Assembly (NCBI GenBank): GCA_014529385.2
Contig: CM043964.1
Coordinates: 136,071,420-136,135,419, forward strand
Length of the DNA: 64,000 bases
Origin: Adiantum capillus-veneris
Lineage: Eukaryota > Streptophyta > Polypodiopsida > Polypodiales > Pteridaceae
Direction: 5' to 3'
How positions within the stretch are numbered: the first letter of the stretch is position 1; each line of letters starts with the position of its first letter. The notes below the pieces were generated by a model. The model searched no databases. It saw only the letters and a list, made by a program, of their open reading frames with translations, and was not told the DNA's origin. Position numbers and translations under genes: made by a program. Positions 10,835 through 21,802 of the stretch are shown here, piece by piece.

Positions 10835-11419
10835 TGTCACAAACTTTTGACGTGGCATGCTATAAGTTGTCCCAACTTATGGGCACTTGCCAACAGGGCC
10901 CTGGGGACAACTAGAGAAATTAAAAGGAATCGGCGGACTGGCTGCTGTACGGAAATCTGCAGATTGCATTGTTATGCGGATGTGGCAGACTGTACGAAAA
11001 TCCGTAAATTCCGTTCGCTATGCTAACGTGGCACCTGTACGGAAATCCGCAAATTGCGTTGGCTGCTTTAGCGCAAGTGCTTTTGGAGCCAGGAGCTTTT
11101 GAGTTGAAGGCTTTTCATGTCATTGCTTTTCCATGGTCAAGGGCTTTTAAATAAGTCCCCTGGGCCTCTTTGTGGCTCACTTGTGTTGACAAGTTGGTGA
11201 GCAGAGAGGACCCACGGGCAATTGCACTTTGCTCATGCATTAATACAAAAAGAAATACCAAAAGAGACGCCAATCTATGGGGCCAATCTCTCTGGGCACG
11301 GAACTACGTCGGGCCGTGTCGACTCAATTAAATTGTGAATTAAGTGTGAAGTATTTTAAAGTGATTCTCTCTCGTGTGTCGTGCCAGATTCTCGACTTGG
11401 GGTGTCCAAGTCTGTTATA
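10835..11419 (+). repeat. 5' LTR of gypsy element Gy-1a
   Basis: 585 bp, starting TGTCACAAACTTTTGACGTGG and ending CAAGTCTGTTATA (the usual terminal CA mutated to TA). The length matches the 587-bp LTR at 13786-14372 in the other orientation. It contains the shared core: TATA-like AATACAAAAAGAAATACC followed by GACGCC and TGGGGCCAA. The preceding bases GTACA would be one half of the target duplication; the other half is not found. Confidence 0.85.
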
Positions 11420-11420
11420 G

Positions 11421-11432
11421 TGGTATTAGAGC
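11421..11432 (+). other. Primer-binding site of Gy-1a
   Basis: TGGTATTAGAGC, one base from the initiator tRNA-Met complement TGGTATCAGAGC, placed one base after the LTR. Confidence 0.85.
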
Positions 11433-11483
11433 TCAGTCGATTTGTCTTCTACCGGGAAATCCGATCCCTTTTTCGCGACACAC

Positions 11484-13785
11484 ATGGATTCCGGCAAGAA
11501 TCAAACGACTCTTGCTACTTCGGGAATGAGAGGCAGCACATAAAATTTGAATGGATCAGCAGATCAAGAATATGGGCCACCTCGGCCTACGGAGTATCAA
11601 CTAATGGAGATGCAATGTCAGCAACAGGTCGATGAGTGCGCAAAGCAGATGCTCCAGTTTGCGAAGGATCCACAATATGCCAACTTTTTGACGCGGCACC
11701 CGATTGACGAAGTGCATACGCATTGGCAAAAAGCCAGACACACCAATAAAATCGGCCCTCAAGAAACCTCCTATCCCAAGGATGTTTTACGAAGAACGTG
11801 ATGATGTTGTCGAAAGACGAGTCAACCAACTTTTGGGGGCGAAGAAACAATCGAAGAAACGCAACAAGGGAATTGACTACCCCGTTTATTTGGGCCGACA
11901 ATCTTCTTTTGCAAGTGCAAGAAAACAGAAGCATGTACGCTTCAAAGGACTGTCCAATTCATCCTCATCTTCTTTTGACAGTTCGGATAGCTCTTTCTCT
12001 TCCGATTCAAGTGATGAGGACAGAATGGGCAAGAAACGAAGAAAGAACCAGAGATTTGGAAAGAACAAGAAGAAGGCAAAGGAGAGCAAACCATACTACA
12101 GATCTCGACATGTTTGTAACAGTTCTGATGAGGATTCATCCTCCTCTGAGAGTTCGGACTCCGATGACCACATGTTCTATTCAAAGAAGAAGCACTTTTA
12201 CAGAGCCAACCAATATGATTTTCTCGAGGACAGGGGCAAAAAGACCAAGGAATTTAAGGAGGGTGGACATGTAGTAAAGCTTGAATCCTTCTGAGGGTTT
12301 CAAGATGCTTCCAAGGCTTTAGCCGTCATTCAAAAGTTTGATATAGCATTTTCTGGAGGGCGCTACTTAGAGCACTCCAAAATTAGGAGGGCAGCATCAT
12401 TCTTGAAAGGGAATGTGTGGTCCACTCTTCTCTTAAGGAAAGAAGCCCCGACTAAGTGGTTAAAGTTCAAACGACTCTTTATTTCTTCTTGGCTGACTCA
12501 GGAGTATGAACGAGATGTGATTATCGCTTGGAACCATCTTTGGATGACCAAGGTTGACACTTCGGATGCTGATTGTGAGAGATTTTGGGATGCTTTTCTA
12601 CCTGCCTCTCTTAATAAGGTCACTTTCAAGCAGCAAATCGAGCGATTTTGCTGTGGACTTCCCAAGGAGATCCGAGATTACTGCCTTGAGCAAAAGTTCG
12701 AGTCCATACAACAATTGATGGGACATGCTAAGCAAGGATTTGCTATGCATTAGGGTAACCTGTCTTACCCCACTAATCAAGTTTTGACACCAAGGACCGG
12801 ACAGAATTCGACAAATGATAACAGAGGAAAAAGGAAGTTTCAGAAAAAGAAGGATGCACGACCCCGATTGACCGAGGAACAGAAATTAGACTATCTCAAG
12901 GAGGGGAAGTGTTTTGACTGCAGAGAACAAGGACACATCTCTGCAAGGTGCCCCAAAAAGGCACTGCGAGGACATTCAGAGGGCAGGCCAGAGAGTTCAA
13001 GAGCAGCTGAAGAACGTGGCAAAAAAAGAAAGATGAAAGTAGAACTTGTGCCAGATTGTATGGGGACCGACCTAGATCAGATGGATGAAAGCACATAACT
13101 TTGCCGTGCATGGGGCAAAGTACGAGATTAGGAAGCCCTCATCTTTTTTGACGAAGGAGCCAAGGCCAACTTCATTTCACCTGAATTGGTGGCTCGACTT
13201 GGAATTACGCCCGACAGAATGGGGCCACAGGCGGAGATAGTTCTAGCGGCACCAAGACGGGATGTTGCCATTACACCTATCATTGGCAAACACCGTTTGC
13301 ATTGTCAAGGGTATTTAGGGCACGAGGACTTTTACATCATGCCTTTGATAGGGTGTGATGTCCTCCTATGAATCCCTTGGTACCTTAAGAACAATCCCGT
13401 GGTTGATTATCGGGCCAAGAAAGCTACTTGGACGAATGAGAAGGATAGGAAAATTGTGCTTGATGTAAAATTGAAGGGCGAGTCTATCCCTATTGTTTAC
13501 TCGATCTACTTAAAAGAATTGAATGATAAACAAGGATCCAATATGTCTGAATTGGATAAGGAACGACCTTGCGTATTACCTCCACCTCGCCATACGATTG
13601 ATTTGATTTTTGGAAGTGCGCCACCGAACTGGCCACCCTATCCAGTTAGCCAAGCCCAGAATGAAGAAATAATGAATCAAGTAAAAGAACTTCTAGAAAG
13701 GGTCTCATTCAACCTAGCATGTCACCTTACTGTTCTCTGGTATTGCTAGTACTAAAGAAAGACGGATCTTGGAGAATGTGCATTG
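11484..13785 (+). pseudogene. Gy-1a gag-protease-RT (start), broken
   Basis: Gag starts MDSGKNQTT and breaks into several frames. Order: N-terminal region (GPPRPT, then FAKDPQYANFLTRHP); a basic and serine/aspartate-rich stretch at about 11940-12180 (runs of S, SSDSSDE and KKRRK); a capsid-like domain (FYRANQYDFLEDR, then IRRAASFLKGNVWSTLL and WLTQEYERDV) at 12180-12750; a zinc knuckle CFDCREQGHISARC at 12910-12951; protease at about 13145 with FFDEGAKANFISPEL. The frame then runs to the start of RT ([10 protein letters not shown]) and stops at 13785, where Gy-1b is inserted. In-frame stops include 12292, 13096, 13127 and 13369. The rest of pol and the 3' LTR are not in the window. Confidence 0.88.
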
Positions 13786-14372
13786 TGTAACAAACTTGGA
13801 CACCCCAAGTCTGGAATCTGTCGCGACACGAGAGAGAATCACTTTAAACACTACACAATTAAATCACAGTTCAATCGAGTTGACACGGCTCAGTGTAGTC
13901 TGTGCCCGAAGAGATTGGCCCCAAAGATTGGCGTTCCTTTCGCTATTTCTTTTTGTATCAATAATTGAGCAAAGTACAGTTGCCCTTGGGTCGCCTCTAC
14001 TCACCGGCTCGTCAGCACACAATAAGCCAGAGGGAGCCCTCGGGACTTATTTTAAGACCCTTGGCCTTGGAAAAGCAATACATGAAAAGCTTTCAAACTG
14101 AAAAGCAATGGACTTCCAAAAGTTAGTGCTGAATTTAGCTAGCGCATTTCACGGAATTCCGTACGGTCTGCTACATCAGCACAGTAAGCGCGTTTCACGG
14201 AATTTCGTACAGTCAGCCACGTTACCAGTCAGCGCGTTATGCGAGGATCCGTACAACCAGCCGCTTTGGTCCTTTTGTATTTTTCCTAGTGTCCCCAAGG
14301 CCTTGTTGGCAGGTGCCCATAAATTGGGACACTTGTTTGGTGTGCCACGTCAATGGTCATCAATTTGTGACA
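13786..14372 (-). repeat. 3' LTR of gypsy element Gy-1b
   Basis: 587 bp in minus orientation; the plus strand starts TGTAACAAACTTGGACACC and ends AATTTGTGACA. It sits inside the RT of Gy-1a after CATTG, which should recur beyond the lost 5' end of Gy-1b. It carries the shared LTR core (13930-13959). Confidence 0.88.
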
Positions 14373-14387
14373 TACCCCCTCTTGAAA
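14373..14387 (-). other. Polypurine tract of Gy-1b
   Basis: The reverse complement reads TTCAAGAGGGGGTA, directly before the LTR start TGTCACA in element sense. The same tract adjoins the Gy-1c LTR at 43648. Confidence 0.85.
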
Positions 14388-14959
14388 GAATAGTAATCGT
14401 CCTCGATTATTTGCCTGCAAAACCGACAGAGGCCATAAACCAGTTCAGTAGACATTGACTCTAAGTATCGACGCACTAGACTAACAGTAATCTAGTACTT
14501 GCACAAAGATGAGTTAGTCAGTGCACATTCGCATCATATCAATCACATAAAAATTGATTCCAGAACTAAGATCGTGATTCCTGACAAGGTGTTTAGCAAT
14601 CACATCTAGATCCATCTTGGACCTCACTGATGTCGGATTAACTAATCCTTATTGCGATTATGTCTAAGATCGAAATGTTGCAGTTGTTTCGTCTTTCATT
14701 CTTGCACTCAAACAAAATCACATGAGAGAGTACACATTAATCAGGTTCGAGTTCGGGAATTCCCATTTTCAATATTCATAAAGTCATATAGCAGAATACT
14801 GTCAACACAGCAATATCCTTGAAATCCAAAGGGAAATCAGTGACTATTCCATCCAGGTAATTTGTGACAAAGGAGCGGAGTGACTCCCCTCTTGTTCAGT
14901 TTCGTCTGCACCAGATTCAACCATTTTGATATGCAGGATCTTTTGGAATAGACACAGCT

Positions 14960-16287
14960 AATCCAAAAGCCTCAAGGTAAAGTTCTAAAATCTGAGGAGT
15001 ATCTGCTAGGTCCTCCCATCCACTCTACATCCAATGCCAGATAGTTCTTAAATTTCACTAAGAAGCGCCGAATCACTTTACCTTTCACTTTTCTTTCCTT
15101 ATGTGCTAGAATCTGTTCTGGAATGAGTATCTCCTCGCTCTCTTCCATTTCGGGTTGCTCATCAGACTCCCCATCAACTAGCACCTCACCCTTAAAGGAC
15201 TCCCATGAAACGAATTGTGAATCTTCCAAGTGTCTGGCAACTTGAGTTTGAAGAATACATCATTTATCTTTTCTTTAATCTGGAAAGGCCCATAATACCT
15301 CGTGCTAAGCTTAGGAAAAAGCCGTTCCTTTCCTTTTCGTTTCCGTAGGTGTGCCTTCTCAAAACGTAAGAGTACCCAATCATCTTCCTTCAACTTCAAG
15401 TCGCATCTATGTCGATCTGTTGCCTTCTTGTGCCGGCTTGAGACTTCTCTAGAGCCTTGCGAATCTTGGCAAAAGCAGTGTCCAAGTCCCTCGTCCTTCT
15501 CCGTCGAAGAGTGAACTGTGTTATTGTAGGCAAATTCCATTAAAGGCAAATATTTTTCCCATTGAGCTTCTGATCCGAGATGTAAGACTTCAATAAATCC
15601 ACAACCATTAAATTGGCTATCTCAGATTGCCCATCTGTCTATGGGTGGAATGATGATGAGAATTGCAACCACGTGCCAATGTTCTCCCAAATGGCTCGTG
15701 AATCGGGGATATTTGTCGGAGACTATGGTCTCAGGCATGCCATGTAACCGAAAAATCTGAGCAATAAACAGTTTCGCTAAATGATCAGGTTTGACTGTTT
15801 GGAATGAAGTGAGCTTGCTTGCTAAATGTGTCAATGAAAGTCTAAATGCCATCGTGTCCACTTTGAGTCTTGGGGAAGATCAACGATGAAATCCATAGCA
15901 ATGCTTTCTCGGGGGCGGGTGGAAATGGGTAAAGGCTGTAGTAGTCCTTATGCCTTATGCCTGTCAAACTTGACCTTTTGGCATACTAAACAACTGCGAA
16001 CAAAGTCATCCACATCCTTTTTGAGTCTCGGTCAATAGAAGTAACGCTTCACACCCTTCAAGGTGGTATCTATGCCGCGGTGACTCGTAAAAGGTGGACA
16101 ATGGTACTTTGTCAAGACCTTTTTCCTCAAAGGTTGTGTAACACACAACATCGTTTTCCGCATCAAATAGCCATCTCGTATGGAATAACATGAAATTGTC
16201 TCCCCATTCTATACCCGAGTAAAAATGTCCGCAAAGTCGGGATCTGTGGCGAAGCTTATGTGATGAATTGCGGAAATAGCAAGAACC
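14960..16287 (-). pseudogene. Gy-1b pol 3' part: integrase with C-terminal chromodomain-like end
   Basis: Read on the minus strand from the L1 junction at 16287 downwards. It begins with the end of RNase H and the integrase zinc-binding region (16340-15960, broken). The integrase core follows (IFRLHGMPETIVSDKYPRF near 15720; PLMEFAYNNTVHSST near 15520), then the linker (DRHRCDLKLKEDDWVLL near 15400). A chromodomain-like end follows (EEILIPEQILAHKERKVKGK and FLVKFKNYLALDVEW near 15130-15010). Stops and frameshifts occur throughout. Continues beyond the L1 insertion at 27795. Confidence 0.85.
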
Positions 16288-16441
16288 GACAACGCAAGAA
16301 GGATGCTCGCTGTTGCTGCTCAGGCGTGCTCTCGCCATCGCCTTCAGCTCCCCCTCGCGCTGCCTTGTCCCGCCTCAGCCCCCCCCTCGCCTCAGCCCTG
16401 CACTACCCTGAGCTTCTAGCCCTTCGCACGCGCTGCCTGAG

Positions 16442-17165
16442 TTGACTGCCCGTTTCTCACTCCCCCCTCCTCGTGCTGCCCACATTCCCCCACCCCCACC
16501 TCGTGTCTCTGTCGGAGCTGGTTCACAGCGGCACCAACTCACTTTGTTCGCATCGACGCCTTCTACTCCCCTTCGTTCGCCTTTGCAGCAACAGACACAG
16601 ATGAAGGATTTTGCTCCACCTCAGAGGGACTCCACTGCAGCCCCCTCGCCCGGCCCCGTAGAACTCACCATCCGACTTGCTCTCACGTCGACAGAGCAAG
16701 CGAGCTTAGAGGCAGAGGTGGCACGCCTTCAGGCCACCTCTATTATTTGTAAGATTCTCGGCACCAGACCCAGCAGAGAGAAGGTGCGTGATCTCCATCA
16801 GGCCTGCCTTCTTGCAAAGGTGGGCGAGATCCTCGATGTTCAGCTTCTCGGACGTGGCTACTACCAGATAGTGTTTGAGACTCCCGAGATGGCGTCCAAG
16901 GTCATTGTGATGAGCCTCGAACGATAGCCTCTGTAGCTGCCAAGGCAGTTGGCATTCCCAGAGTACGTGTTCTGGTGGGGAGACCCACACCCTCCCGAAG
17001 GTCATTCTTCTACCTCGGGTGAGTGGTGGTTGGCTTCGCTAGAGCATGGAGTATTCGGGCCTTCCGAATCAATGTTTCATTTGTCGCTAGATGGGACATC
17101 TTGCGAAGGCCTGCCCACGGAGGAGGCCCTGACCTTCACCTCAAGCTCAGTCTCAGCCTACTAGG
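16442..17165 (+). pseudogene. L1 ORF1 (RNA-binding gag-like protein)
   Basis: A proline-rich N-terminus is followed near 16670-16920 by a DUF4283-like segment (LTSTEQASLEAEVARLQ, then ICKILGTRPSREKVRD and VQLLGRGYYQIVFE). This domain is typical of plant L1 ORF1. After a stop at 16925 and a frame change, a zinc knuckle C-x2-C-x4-H-x4-C is readable at about 17070-17110 with a TAG inside it, between CFICR and MGHLAKAC. The product would coat the LINE RNA; this copy is dead. The true start is uncertain; an upstream frame may belong to it. Confidence 0.75.
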
Positions 17166-18144
17166 GCTGGCAAGCAGCAGCAAACAGTCATAGGTTACTC
17201 AGGCAGCCTCACCCTTCGAGCCTGGAGCTCAAGCAGAGGAGGGCAGGCAGCAGGTTTGTGGTCGGCGTTGTCAGGGGCCACCACGCCATTCTGACCCTCC
17301 GGGTGGTCACCAGGCTCTAGGCCAACAGTAGTGGGTTCCCGGAGGGAACTGTTTCGATCCTCTCTAGCAGGATGGGTCCCTGCTCCTCCCTCTACCTCGG
17401 CCTCCCCTTCGACAGTCCCTGCTCTCCCCTTGTTTCCTTCCGCCTCTCCTCCCCCGCCCTCTTCCTTCTCCCCACCTCCCCCCTCCTCCCACCGCTCCCT
17501 GCCCTCCCACCCCTCCATCCCCCACCCCCCACCACCCCCCGCTTCCTCCTCTCCTCCGGTTCCTACCCCACAGCCGACCCATGTGGCAGGACCTTCCTCG
17601 ACTGCTAGGAGATCTCTTGGCAGTGTTTTTGCCACGAGTCGCTTGGCGAGAGAGGGATAGCCTTTCTTGCGTACCCCCTTTAGGTGCAGACATCTCCCTT
17701 TGCAGTAGTTCCTTGTGGACTTATGAGCTTCAACATTTGTCGTAGGTGGGACTTCTTTGCCTATGACTTCACTCGGTTTCTTGGCGACCCTTCACTTGAC
17801 TTTGAGGCAACTTGCTTCAGAGTCCATATACTGTTCCTTGCAGCTAGAGGGATAGAGCCCCTTGACATAGCGGTTGGCTTTTCTTTTTTCCCTATGTGGC
17901 AGGGACCAGTCAGAGTGGACGTTAAACTCAGTGTTGGAGTGGCTGCAGGCATAGGTCCTCTAGTTCTCTCACATGGGAGACCTTGGGGTTACAAACCTGG
18001 TATAGACTTTGTGGCCGTTGGCGAAGTTCTCAATGACACCTCTAGACTCGACAGGATGTACGGATGTGTATTTTTTCCCATCCAAGCCAGCCTCAAAGAT
18101 AGCGCGGTTAGCTGCTGCTGCAGCATCAGTTCCTGCTCGTTCTC
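17166..18144 (+). pseudogene. L1 ORF1 C-terminal low-complexity region and ORF1-ORF2 spacer
   Basis: 17330-17660 is extremely C-rich and translates to a Pro/Ser-rich segment in two plus frames; the glycine-rich minus-strand frames here are shadows. A 154-aa plus frame at 17684-18148 has no recognised domain and ends at the ORF2 start; it may be the tail of ORF1. Confidence 0.45.
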
Positions 18145-20890
18145 ATGAGGATTGTCTCATGGAATGTGTAGGGATTAGGTGGCCCCAGTTTTAGTGCCAG
18201 CGGGGTCGATTGCGTAAGGAGCTTCAACGATGCCTTGTGGGAGGCGAGGTTGATATTCTTATGTTGCAGGAGCATCATCTTTGTGAGAGTCGCATTAGAC
18301 GTTGTGGTCAGCTTTTGCATTGACGATATGAGACTTTTTGGTCAATTGCATTTGGACCTGGTGGTATCCAGTGAGGGGTATGTATGACTATTGCGGACTC
18401 TTGGCAGCAAGCCATTGTGGGTAGAGGCATTATTGTGCTTGGCAGGGCTCAGTGGATTACTTTGCAGGTTCAGGGCCATCTCTTGGGCTTCCTGAACATC
18501 TATGCGCCCAATGTAGCAAGTGCACGTGTAGAGTTTTGGTCTCATATTGTAAAGTCTCTGCCGCATGCAGAGCAATGGTGCATTGGGGGTGACTTCAACA
18601 TGTCAGAGGACCCCTCTGACAGGACTCGAGTGAGGTGGCCATGCTAATGTGCACGGGGTTGAGTTGGCAGCTTGGGAGAGGCTATGTATGACTTTGAGGG
18701 TTTCAGATGTTTGGAAGTACTCTGGCTTTGTGAGCCCCCCAGACAACTTGTCCTTCTCTCGTTCAAACCGTAGAGTGGGAGGAGTGAATCTATCTAGGAT
18801 AGATCGCTTTTACGCCAGTGACCACTTATGTGACTTGGGTGGGTCAATTTGCATTCAGGTTGGGACATCTTTTTCGGACCATGCACTTGTGATCCTCACT
18901 GTGAGAGAGAGACAGAGGTAGGGGAGCACGATGCTTCTCATCCTTGAGAGGATCTTGTTGGATTCAGAGCTCAGAGAGCGAGTGGTGGCTATCTGGATAG
19001 AGGGCTTGGACACGCAGGACTCTCCTGCTGACAGAGTGGCCTCTAGTCGACTCTTTCTTTAGGAGTCTACGACTCGTCTAGCTGTAGCGAGAGAGGAGGA
19101 GCGACGTCTCCGACGGGGCGTTGCTTCCTTGCAGAGGATGCAGGAGCAACACCTAGACAGTCCTTGGTTGGAGGAGCAGTTGCAGTAGGCTCGCCAGGAG
19201 CGTGCCAGCATAGAGGAGATGCGTCATGGGTTTGCTTTCTATCGACAGGCATCTCAATGGACCCAAGTGGGTGATAGAGTGACAGGGGCGTTCTTTGAGA
19301 CAGTGGGACCCCGACACGTGCATGCGAGTGTAAGCCAGTTGAGGAGGCCTGACGGGTCAGTGGCTTCAGAGTCAGAGGACATGTGTGCAGTTGCTACTGA
19401 CTTCTACCGTGACGTGTTGTCAGCAAAGCCTCAATCAGAGCGTCAGGATGCATGCAGAGAGCAGGTTTGGACACAAATGCCTTGTCTGGTGACTGAGGAG
19501 ATGCGCCAAAGGCTTGAGCTGCCTCTTTAGCAGCTAGCTAGAGGAGCTCCATGCGGCCCTCAAAGCACTTCCCCGTAGTAGTTGTCTTGGTGAGGATGGT
19601 TTGACTCCCAAGGTTTTCCTTGAGTATTGGGATCTGCTTGGCTCAGACCTTTGCAGCGCTTTTCAGTACATATTGCACATAGGAGAGATGCCTGACAGCA
19701 TGAGTGAGGGCTTGATCTACCTCATTCCCAAGGAGGGTGGCTCCTTGGATGAGATTCGGCAGTGGCGGCCCATCACCATGTTCAACTCAACCTACAAAAT
19801 TCTAGCCAAGGCTTTGAGCTTGAGGATTCAGCCACTTCTTGAGAGCATTATACATGGGACACAGACAAGTTTTGTGAAGGAGTGCAATATCCTTGACATC
19901 TTCACTTTTTGGGAGGCATCTGCCCTTGTGTGCCTCCGTGGTGAGGATTTGGTGATTCTTCTTCTTGATTTTGAGGAGGCCTACGATAGAGTTGACTGGG
20001 ACTTTTTGGAGGGCACTCTACACAGGATGGGTTTCTCAGATGCTTGGATCCGAGGTGTGTCAGCTCTCTATAGACGTGCACACAATCAGGTGCTTTTGGC
20101 AGAAGGTAGATGATACCGTTTCATGCTCACAGGCTCGGTCAGACAGGGCTGCCCTCTTGCCCCCTTTCTCTTTTTGTTCTATGCTGAGGCGATGAGCAGA
20201 TTTTTGGTTTCACAGCAGGTTGGTCTATGTGACGTTGAGTTTGCAGACGACTTAGCTCTCTACTTGGAGGGCCAGGAGGCCAACCTGCACAGGTGTTAGC
20301 AGGCTCTTGAGACGTTTTGTTGTGCATCAATGCACTGATCAACTGGAGGAAGATAGTGGCATTCTCGGTTGGCAATGCTCCTACGCCTGATTGGCTGCCA
20401 GGTGAGGGTTTTAGATGGATTCCCCCAGGGACTGCAGTTCGTCAATACTTGGGCTGCAAGCTGGCTTTGACTTGTCTCCTGAGCAATAGATTGCTCCCCT
20501 CCTCCTGTCCATCAGGAGGAAGTTGTTACATTGGAGCTCGACTCGCCTTTCTTTGGCAGGTAGAGTTATAGTGGCGAACCAGGTGTTGTTGGCTACTATG
20601 TGGTACATTACATCTTGCTGGATCTTTTCGAGCTCCTGCATCAGCCATGTAGAGAGGCTAATCAGGAACTTTCTTTGGACGAGGCGCGACACTCAGATAG
20701 CCCGAGTCAAAGTGGCCTGGCAGGTCATCACTCTACCTTGTTCTCAGGGGGGTTGGGGTCCGGGGATCATAGACCCAGTAGAGCAGAGCAGAGCCCTTCT
20801 TGGGAAGTTTGTTGTCAGAGGACTGCTTCCAGGGGAGGAGCCTTGGAAGGAGTTCTTGCTTCAACGGCTTAGAGCTAGAGTGCCTTAAGC
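18145..20890 (+). pseudogene. L1 ORF2: AP endonuclease and reverse transcriptase
   Basis: Starts MRIVSWNV (18145), the usual beginning of a plant L1 endonuclease. Endonuclease motifs follow: LNIYAPN near 18500, GGDFNMSEDPSDR near 18590, RIDRFYASD near 18800 and SDHALVILTV near 18875. RT motifs are GLIYLIPKEGG near 19715, WRPITMFNSTYKILAK near 19765, LLDFEEAYDRVDW near 19965, GSVRQGCPLAPFLF near 20130 and the active-site FADD near 20238. A segment just before FADD is missing compared with usual L1 spacing. Many stops and frameshifts. The enzyme would nick target DNA and copy the LINE RNA there. Confidence 0.9.
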
Positions 20891-21802
20891 AAGAGGCCCT
20901 TGGAGACCTTCCATCAGATGAATTTTCACAGAGATGCGCAAAGTTGGTCTGAGCAGTAGACTGGAGGACCGATTTGTTGTGAGCTTGCTTCGCTCTTGGG
21001 AGCAACTATGTAGAGGTCTGGAGCAACACCAACCCACGTGCACGGAGGAGCGCTTGAGATAACCCTTGTTTGGAACCCCATGGTCAGCACTCAGAGAGGC
21101 CACTTGGTTAGTAGTCGACCTCATGTTTCTTGGGGTCCAATGGTAGAGGGTCAAGCATGCACTCTTAGGTGACTGGCTAGAGTTCTCAGGTTTGCCAGAG
21201 GAGCTTCAGAGCATCCAACTACAGGGCATGAGAGAGGTGCAGAGCATGTGTTAGGACATCACGGAGGCAGTTCCAGTTGAGTGGCTTACACCTCTAGAGT
21301 CAGCAGCGCCTATGTGGATGGGGGCCTTCACGCGATTGGAGGTCCTCATCGCAGTTCGGGCTTGCTGAGGGACTGTACCCTCCATGTTTTTCAAGTTACA
21401 GGGCGAGGGTCAATTACACCGAGTCTTAGTAGAGGCCCCACAGGTTGCAGAGTGTTGTTTTTAGAGGATCCGAATAGTGGGCATCTGTTGGAGGACTTGT
21501 GTCATAGATCTTGACCCAGCAACTCTAGAGACGGGCCATTGGAGGATGTGGGCTTGGAAGAGCTGTCCACTGGCATGAGTGTAGTGGGATCTTGGAGAGT
21601 GGTTTGGAGGGACCCTTTCTCTTCAGCCGACCATCCAGGGGTCCCTTTCTTTCAATACATTGTTCGATTGGGATGTCACATACTGGCAGCTTGGAGAAGA
21701 CTCGTCCTGCAGCAACACCTCATTGGCAAGAGGAGGGTCTCACAATTGAGTTCTTGTCAATCTTTTGGGCGAGGTTGTGGGACGCCAGACAGCCGCGGCG
21801 AG
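20891..21802 (+). pseudogene. L1 ORF2 C-terminal part before LTR-E
   Basis: The decayed continuation of ORF2, in several short frames. It ends in RQTAA(S) at 21802, where LTR-E begins. The frame resumes at 23292 with SHFVSVASCTHSYRSGSWL when one TSD copy is dropped. Confidence 0.75.

Noticed and set aside
17195-17693. Long glycine-rich minus-strand ORFs
   Set aside because: Shadows of the C-rich, Pro/Ser-coding plus strand in the L1 ORF1 region; composition alone explains them.
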